NCBI GenBank assembly: GCA_021823325.1
Contig: JAKAOG010000001.1
Coordinates: 124,001-188,000, forward strand
Direction of reading: 5' to 3'
DNA from: an archaeon
GTDB lineage: Archaea; Thermoproteota; Nitrososphaeria; Nitrososphaerales; Gagatemarchaeaceae
Length of the DNA: 64,000 nt
Part shown: positions 59,336 through 64,000 of the stretch, piece by piece
Layout: each line of letters begins with the position of its first letter
Position numbering within the stretch: position 1 is the first letter of the stretch
Made by a program: the position numbers and the translations under genes
The notes under the pieces: model-generated
Databases searched by the model: none
The model's input: the letters and a program-made list of their open reading frames with translations, nothing else
Told to the model about the DNA's origin: nothing

Positions 59336-59716
59336 TTGACATTGAAGACCATAGGCAAGGATGAGGTCGCGTCCAAGCTCGGTTCACCGCGGCTCGTGGT
59401 TGTCAACGTCCTTGCTGCGAGCGCATATGAGAAGATACACATCAAAGGCTCAATCTCTGTCCCTCGTAACGAACTAGAGCAGGGGAGGTGGACGGAGCTT
59501 GACCGGTCCAAAGAGATCGTGGTCCACTGTTCCAGCTATGAGTGCGGGGCCTCTAGGGCTGCTGCGGCGTTCCTCGAGGAGAAGGGGTTCGACGTGAAGG
59601 CATACGAAGGCGGCATGAAGGAATGGGCGGAAGCAGGGCTCCCCGCCGAAGGTACCATCTCGGCGAAGAAATTCATCGAAGAGAGATACGGCAGGCCGGC
59701 GCCAGTGACTCGATAG
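59336..59716 (+). CDS. Single-domain rhodanese
   Basis: The 126-residue protein has one rhodanese domain: LVVVNVLAASAYEKIHIKGSISVP, then the active-site loop with Cys in VVHCSSYECGASRAAA, and EGGMKEWAEAGLP. The loop C-S-S-Y-E-C differs from the usual CRxGxR and has a second Cys, which may help transfer sulfur. TTG 59336 lies about 27 bp after GCGTTAAACC. It may work with the DsrE-TusA-SQR set encoded 3 kb to the left. Confidence 0.87.
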   Translation: MTLKTIGKDEVASKLGSPRLVVVNVLAASAYEKIHIKGSISVPRNELEQGRWTELDRSKEIVVHCSSYECGASRAAAAFLEEKGFDVKAYEGGMKEWAEAGLPAEGTISAKKFIEERYGRPAPVTR

Positions 59717-59746
59717 GATAAATAGCGCGCCCTTTCATCTGACATC

Positions 59747-59974
59747 ATGCACAGGTCCCAGATAGTCGGGGGGCTGATGATCGTCGTCGGCGCGGTGATA
59801 CTGGCGTTGCTTGCCAGTTTCGTCGTGGACATCATAGTGCTCATACTGCAGCTCTTGGCGGTGATAATCGGGATCATCCTCGTGCTCGGAGGCATCGCGA
59901 TGCTACTCTTCGGAGGGTGGTTCTGGGGCCGTGGTTCCCTCAAGTGGGGACGCGACGTGACTACAACGGCGTAA
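59747..59974 (+). CDS. Small two-helix membrane protein
   Basis: The 75-residue protein has two hydrophobic helices (residues 7-28 and 33-57) with glycine-rich turns, then a short polar tail. ATG 59747 lies 27 bp after GGATAAATAG. No known family is recognised. It precedes the ABC exporter genes by about 27 bp and could be part of their operon, but the ABC gene has its own TATA element near 59971-59980. Confidence 0.65.
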   Translation: MHRSQIVGGLMIVVGAVILALLASFVVDIIVLILQLLAVIIGIILVLGGIAMLLFGGWFWGRGSLKWGRDVTTTA

Positions 59975-60001
59975 ATATCCAACTCCAAAGGCCCGTGTCA
60001 A

Positions 60002-60922
60002 TTGTCTGCCATCGAAGTCAGTGGCCTGAAGAAGAAGTACGGCTCCCTGCAGGCGGTAGACGGCATCAGCTTCTCGGTAAAGAAGGGGGAAGTGTTCTCG
60101 CTTCTCGGACCCAACGGAGCGGGCAAGACCACCACTATCGAGATACTCGAAGGGCTACGAGACAAGGACGAGGGGACGGCGTCGGTGCTAGGCCTCGACC
60201 CCTGGAAATCGGGCTACGACCTCCACAAGCAGATAGGCGTCATTCCTCAGGGTTTCAAGTTCCTGGACTATCCTACTCCCAAAGAAGCGGTGAATTACTA
60301 CGCCACCCTGTTCGGAACGAAGGTCGACGCCGACCAGATGCTGAAGAGGGTCATCCTCGACGAAGCCAAGAACATCTGGTTCCAGAACCTCTCGGGCGGG
60401 CAGAAGCAGAAGCTGGGGATGGCGCTGTCGCTCGTCAACGACCCTCAGGTGGTCTTCCTCGACGAACCTACGACGGGCCTAGACCCCCAGGCAAGGAGGG
60501 CGGTCTGGGAGGTCATCAGGAAACTGAAAGCAGAAGGTCGTACAGTCATGCTCACCACTCACTACCTCGAAGAGGCAGAGGTGCTTGCCGACAGGGTGGC
60601 CATAATGAACCACGGCAAGATAGTGGCTATGGGGACCACCGACGAAATCGAGTCCAAGTACGGCTCCGGCCAGAGGATGGTCGTGAAGGCGAAGGATGAC
60701 CTGCTCAGATATCTGAAGGAGAACACCAAATTGGAAGTCGATGGCGACGGGTCTACAGTGACCGTCTTTCTGAGGGACAAGAACGACGCGATGGTTGCGT
60801 TAGGCGCGATAGAGGAGTCGGGCGCGGGGTGGGACGATCTCACCGTCAGGAAGGACAGGCTGGAGGACGTCTTCCTCAGGCTCGTCGGTGAAACGGGTGA
60901 TGAGGAGGCAGGCGCCAGATAG
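60002..60922 (+). CDS. ABC transporter ATP-binding protein (DrrA-like)
   Basis: The 306-residue protein shows Walker A GPNGAGKTTT, a Q-loop (VIPQGF), signature LSGGQKQKLGMALSLV, Walker B VVFLDEPTTGLDPQ and H-loop TTHYLEEAE. A C-terminal domain of about 90 residues resembles DrrA/CcmA-type exporters. It pairs with the ABC-2 permease starting 2 bp later. The start is TTG 60002, 27 bp after AAATATCC. Cargo (drug, lipid, polysaccharide) is open. Confidence 0.93.
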   Translation: MSAIEVSGLKKKYGSLQAVDGISFSVKKGEVFSLLGPNGAGKTTTIEILEGLRDKDEGTASVLGLDPWKSGYDLHKQIGVIPQGFKFLDYPTPKEAVNYYATLFGTKVDADQMLKRVILDEAKNIWFQNLSGGQKQKLGMALSLVNDPQVVFLDEPTTGLDPQARRAVWEVIRKLKAEGRTVMLTTHYLEEAEVLADRVAIMNHGKIVAMGTTDEIESKYGSGQRMVVKAKDDLLRYLKENTKLEVDGDGSTVTVFLRDKNDAMVALGAIEESGAGWDDLTVRKDRLEDVFLRLVGETGDEEAGAR

Positions 60923-60924
60923 CC

Positions 60925-62016
60925 ATGGCCTTCAGTTTAGGCAGGATGCTGGCTGAGCTCAAGATCTACGCAAGGGGGAATGTCAGGAGCAGGGAGGGCT
61001 TCTTCTTCACCCTCGTCTTCCCCATCATCCTCATACTGCTTTTCGGCGCGATATTCTCCGGGGGGAGTTCGGGGCCAAGCACCGTCTACGTCCAGAACCT
61101 AGACGGGGGGCAGGTCAGCACCGCGTTCGTAAGCGCCCTGAACAGCACCACCGCCGTGGTCCTCAGGCCGGCCCCTGCCGGCGTCAACTTCTCACAGTAC
61201 CTATCATCTCACTCGTCCACAGACGGGATAGTGATACCCCAGGGGTTCACCACGGACTTCCTCTCTAACCACGCGGTGAACGTCACCGTCTACGGGAACC
61301 CCGCCTCCACGACCAGCGCAGTGGTGTTCGGCATCACAAGCGAGATTGTGAACTCTTTCAACCTCCACGGGAGCACCGGGGTAATCGGTGTTTCTCAGAA
61401 GACCGCCGTCTCCTCGTCTTACAAGTACATCGACTTCCTCGTTCCGGGCTTGATCGGGTTCGCCGCGCTGACGAGCCCGATGTTTGCCATCACGAACCTC
61501 AGCTCCACCTACAGGAGAGACAAGGTGTTCAAGCTCTTGTCGTTGACACCTCTGACTAAGACCGAGTGGCTGATGTCCAAGATAATCTGGTACATCGGCA
61601 CCACCACGCTGTCGTTCATCCTCATGAGCTTGGTGGGCATCTATGTCTTCGGCGCGCACATAACGCTCAACTGGGGAATAGGAGTGTTCCTTGTGCTCGG
61701 TCCCTTCTTCTTCGTGTCGCTGGGGATGCTGGTCGGGACCATCTCCAACACGCCTGAGTCTGCCGCGGTAGTGGGGAACCTGGTGACGTTCCCCATGATG
61801 TTCCTCTCTGGCACCTTCTTCCCTGTCCAGTCCATGCCGATGTACCTCCAGGCCATCGCGCACGTGCTGCCGCTGTACTATGTGATAGACGGGCTCACGC
61901 AAGTAATGATCTATGGCAACTTCGGAGCTGCATACTTCGACATGGGTTTGGTCCTTGCGATATCCTTGGTCACCTTCGCGCTAGCCGTCAAGTTCTTCCG
62001 CTGGCGAGAAGACTAG
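60925..62016 (+). CDS. ABC-2 type transporter permease
   Basis: The 363-residue protein has one N-terminal transmembrane helix, a large outside domain of about 140 residues, and five helices in the C-terminal half, which is the ABC-2 exporter layout. LVPGLIGFAALTSPMFAI and AAVVGNLVTFPMMFLSGTFFPVQSMPMYLQAIAHVLPLYYVIDGL match the ABC2_membrane family's FLSGxFFP and PLxYxxD motifs. It starts at ATG two bases after its ATPase. Confidence 0.92.
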   Translation: MAFSLGRMLAELKIYARGNVRSREGFFFTLVFPIILILLFGAIFSGGSSGPSTVYVQNLDGGQVSTAFVSALNSTTAVVLRPAPAGVNFSQYLSSHSSTDGIVIPQGFTTDFLSNHAVNVTVYGNPASTTSAVVFGITSEIVNSFNLHGSTGVIGVSQKTAVSSSYKYIDFLVPGLIGFAALTSPMFAITNLSSTYRRDKVFKLLSLTPLTKTEWLMSKIIWYIGTTTLSFILMSLVGIYVFGAHITLNWGIGVFLVLGPFFFVSLGMLVGTISNTPESAAVVGNLVTFPMMFLSGTFFPVQSMPMYLQAIAHVLPLYYVIDGLTQVMIYGNFGAAYFDMGLVLAISLVTFALAVKFFRWRED

Positions 62017-62104
62017 GCCCTGTCCGTTCCGCGGACCTCGCATCCTGATGAAGAACCGTGACGCCCCTCGCTTTTTGAAGACGGCCGGGATCCTGTCCTG
62101 TAGG

Positions 62105-62482
62105 CTAAGCGTCTCCAGATCCGAGGCCGTACTTCTCGGCGGCCCTCGCCTGCATGGCTCTGATCTCTCTGATACGCTTCGACATCTTCCTTCCGAACAT
62201 GATGTCTCTGATCCCAGCGTAGAGCCAGAGCAAGGACACCGCAAGGCTCAGCGCTCCGACGGCGACCAGGCCCGGATCGACCAGGTTCACCCTCTGGCTC
62301 GTTATCCCAAGCACATAGGGGAAGACGACCAATTGGGCGAAGTAGTTTACAGCGAAGTAGGCTCCCGCGACGGTCGCGATTACTGCGAGGAGAGTGATCT
62401 TCCTCCCCCCGCTTTCCACGTGCTGGATGAACTCCTCGTGCATCTCTATCGTCGACACGCCTGGGTCATCGTCTTCGGGCAT
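62105..62482 (-). CDS. Small membrane protein, unknown family
   Basis: The 125-residue protein has an acidic N-terminus, two or three hydrophobic helices (about residues 29-53, 70-94) and a basic C-terminal helix (RKMSKRIREIRAMQARAAEKYG). ATG 62482 lies about 29 bp after TGTTATAAGGA. I do not recognise the family. It ends just downstream of the ABC permease gene, on the opposite strand. Confidence 0.6.
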   Translation of the reverse strand: MPEDDDPGVSTIEMHEEFIQHVESGGRKITLLAVIATVAGAYFAVNYFAQLVVFPYVLGITSQRVNLVDPGLVAVGALSLAVSLLWLYAGIRDIMFGRKMSKRIREIRAMQARAAEKYGLGSGDA

Positions 62483-62530
62483 GGCGGTCCTCAGACCTCC
62501 TTTTCCTTATAACAGATGCTCACAACTTGT

Positions 62531-62794
62531 TCACCGCGTCGCCGAGAAAAGCATCTTCAACCCCGTGTCAAGGTGATGCAGCGCTTCCATCCCCTGGGGG
62601 GTGATGGCGTACCGCTCGTGCTCTTCCGAAGAGTCGACCTTCACGAGGCCGCCCGACGTGAGGACCTGCACATAATCTCCGAACCTGTCATACGGGACGT
62701 TGACCACCCGCGACAACCTTGTTGGAAGCTGGGGGCCGCCGGCGAGCGCCCGCAGGATCTCCCAACAGATCACGGTCGTGTCGCGGTGCTTCAA
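62531..62794 (-). CDS. Small winged-helix transcriptional regulator
   Basis: The 87-residue protein is a single archaeal winged helix: ICWEILRALAGGPQLPTRLSRVVNVPYDRFGDYVQVLTSGGLVKVDSS, then a wing and YAITPQGMEALHHL. TTG 62794 lies about 27 bp after a CATATCAT element. The divergent gene is the HerA-like pseudo-ATPase, which it could control. It stands alone, 48 bp from the small membrane-protein gene on the same strand. Confidence 0.78.
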   Translation of the reverse strand: MKHRDTTVICWEILRALAGGPQLPTRLSRVVNVPYDRFGDYVQVLTSGGLVKVDSSEEHERYAITPQGMEALHHLDTGLKMLFSATR

Positions 62795-62898
62795 CCCCCT
62801 TCTTCATGGAAGGGGATGATATGAACAAGTTGAGCTCACAAGTTGTGTGCTCAAGATGTGCGTCAGTGACTTAAGCGAACAGAGCGCACTTTCTCTCG

Positions 62899-64000
62899 TT
62901 GATTTCAAACGCCAGAGACTGGCTCGGATATCCTCTGGACAGGTCTCGGACGCCAGTCGGGGTCCGCGGGCTGGGAGACAGGGTCCTCCTACTTGGAAGA
63001 CAGGCTGGGGCCCTGGCGTCTCTGTTCGCGTTCGCCAGCGCTCAGGCCGGGTTGAACCTCGCCATCCTAGACCTCGATGGCTCGATAGCGCCTCAGTTGC
63101 ACGGATACTTCGAAGCATTCGACTACCGGTCCATGCTCTATGAGGCGTTCCACCTCGAAGGAGACGACGCTATACACGGGCAGCTCGTCGCTTCGGCCTA
63201 CGCAGCCGCCTTAGACCTTACCCCAGAGGAGGAGGCGATACTCTCGGCAGCGCTGCAGAAGCTGTCCGAGCAGAACGACGTGGCCGCTCCCGCGGCGCTT
63301 TACGATGTAGTCGGGGCGACCGAAGGTTTCAGAGGCTTCTATGTGGACAAGCTGAAGGGAAGGATAGGCGCTCTCAAACATCTCGATTCCACGCGCGTCG
63401 AAGACTTCGCCCCGCTGATGCGCGGGGGTGCCCTCGTGAGCTTCGCTTCGGCCCCATACCCACAGGCCGCCGACCTGGCGGCAGGCCTGTACGTGGCGAA
63501 GATCCTCCATCTCCTCTCGGCTCCGGGACCACGTCCATACGCAATGATGGTCACCGGGGCCCATCGGCTGTTCAGGAATCTTTCCAGGTACCAGCACGCC
63601 GGGAGGCTGATGTCTCATCTCCTGGAGGCTAGCGCCCCTCTCGTCCTCTCCACCCCTCTCCCGGCCCTCCTGAACGACAAGCTGACGGAGTCGATGGCTG
63701 TCCGGGTCTACTCTAGCGAGGCCTGGAACGCCAGGAGGAGTTGGAGGCAGGAGGCCGCCCTCGCGTGCTCTTTCACAGTCTGCGACGACAGGTCGGGTTC
63801 TTCGACCGCGTTCGTCCCCCGCTTCATCAGGCCGAGAAGTCCCTCTTCGCGCCTACCATCCGCGCCCCAGCGCAGCGCCGACCCCAGACTGACAAGGACC
63901 ATACTGGAGGAGATATCGAGCTACGACTCCGCGAACCGGCAGTCGATAGTCTCGTTCCTCTCCCCTCAGTTTCTTTCCGCCGACGTCGGGGCCGAAGTAG
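62899..64000 (+). CDS. HerA/VirB4-like protein lacking Walker motifs, 3' end outside window
   Basis: The frame opens after a stop at 62872 and runs past the right edge (at least 367 residues). TTG 62899 lies 27-30 bp after GACTTAAGC. The fold order resembles HerA/VirB4 translocases: RVLLLG, a helix, LNLAILDLDG, a helical insert, then PYAMMVTGAHRLF and a long helix followed by LVLSTP. The Walker A position reads GRQAGALA (residues 33-40) with no GKS/T, and the Walker B position reads VTGAH (218-222) instead of LDEAH. So it is probably an ATPase relative that cannot hydrolyse ATP. Its function is unknown. Confidence 0.65.
   Translation, partial: MISNARDWLGYPLDRSRTPVGVRGLGDRVLLLGRQAGALASLFAFASAQAGLNLAILDLDGSIAPQLHGYFEAFDYRSMLYEAFHLEGDDAIHGQLVASAYAAALDLTPEEEAILSAALQKLSEQNDVAAPAALYDVVGATEGFRGFYVDKLKGRIGALKHLDSTRVEDFAPLMRGGALVSFASAPYPQAADLAAGLYVAKILHLLSAPGPRPYAMMVTGAHRLFRNLSRYQHAGRLMSHLLEASAPLVLSTPLPALLNDKLTESMAVRVYSSEAWNARRSWRQEAALACSFTVCDDRSGSSTAFVPRFIRPRSPSSRLPSAPQRSADPRLTRTILEEISSYDSANRQSIVSFLSPQFLSADVGAEV

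Noticed and set aside
58488-59387. 299-codon open frame on the minus strand
   Set aside because: It is an alternative frame of the arginase gene; its product is low-complexity Arg/Gly-rich sequence.

Overview
The window looks like part of an archaeal chromosome, most likely a heterotrophic member of the TACK group (Thermoproteota, perhaps near the Nitrososphaeria). The archaeal evidence is a thermosome subunit, two geranylgeranyl-reductase-family proteins, a CdvB/ESCRT-III protein, NurA-HerA, TrmB and Lrp/AsnC-type regulators, AlaX and tRNAs with bulge-helix-bulge introns. Most genes follow a TATA-like box about 26-31 bp before the start codon, so transcripts are probably leaderless, and TTG and GTG starts are common. 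DNA is GC-rich except for a stretch at about 11690-12560 and another at about 45570-50600.

Layout. 1-9000: a serine hydrolase cut by the window edge, an epimerase, a stand-alone HprK/PEPCK-like P-loop protein with a four-cysteine insert, a TauE/SafE-DUF1634 exporter pair, a HAD hydrolase, and a LigB-like, MBL-fold and M20 hydrolase cluster. 9000-21800: acetyl-CoA synthetase, tRNA-Leu with two introns beside a free-standing LAGLIDADG protein, PolX, M24 peptidase, proline dehydrogenase, gamma-glutamyltransferase, an S/T-rich surface protein, intron-containing tRNA-Arg, AlaX and a GGR-family flavoprotein. 21800-26300: citrate synthase with a ribbon-helix-helix-like N-terminal extension and three tandem repeats in its promoter, a coupled CBS protein, and nuoABCD without the rest of complex I. 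26300-36600: DMT and MscL-like membrane proteins, CdvB, TrmB, GGR, a PPOX protein, TetR with a likely operator, thermosome, pterin dehydratase and several small unknown genes.

36600-45600: a NurA-HerA repair operon, an MFS exporter, a CoA-binding protein, surface and membrane proteins, and an HxlR/PPOX divergent pair. 45600-50600: an AT-richer island with an unknown 88-aa protein, a 222-aa protein with a Panacea-like segment, and an orphan 1124-aa membrane-anchored protein. 50600-64000: HtrA-like protease, a core-MetE/MTHFR pair, a sugar nucleotidyltransferase, a DsrE-TusA-SQR sulfur operon, a second MFS exporter, arginase with a changed metal ligand, rhodanese, an ABC-2 exporter, two small genes, and the start of a HerA/VirB4-like protein that appears to lack Walker A and B residues.

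Together the metabolic genes point to growth on acetate, peptides and amino acids (Acs, citrate synthase, PRODH, GGT, M20/M24 peptidases, arginase), with electrons passed to a complex I-like enzyme and sulfide oxidised by an SQR-like enzyme. The strongest candidate for something undescribed is the DNA-binding-domain/citrate-synthase fusion with its repeated promoter element. Next are the 45.8-50.4 kb cassette and the inactive-looking ATPase at the right edge. All functional calls come from reading motifs by eye, not from database searches.
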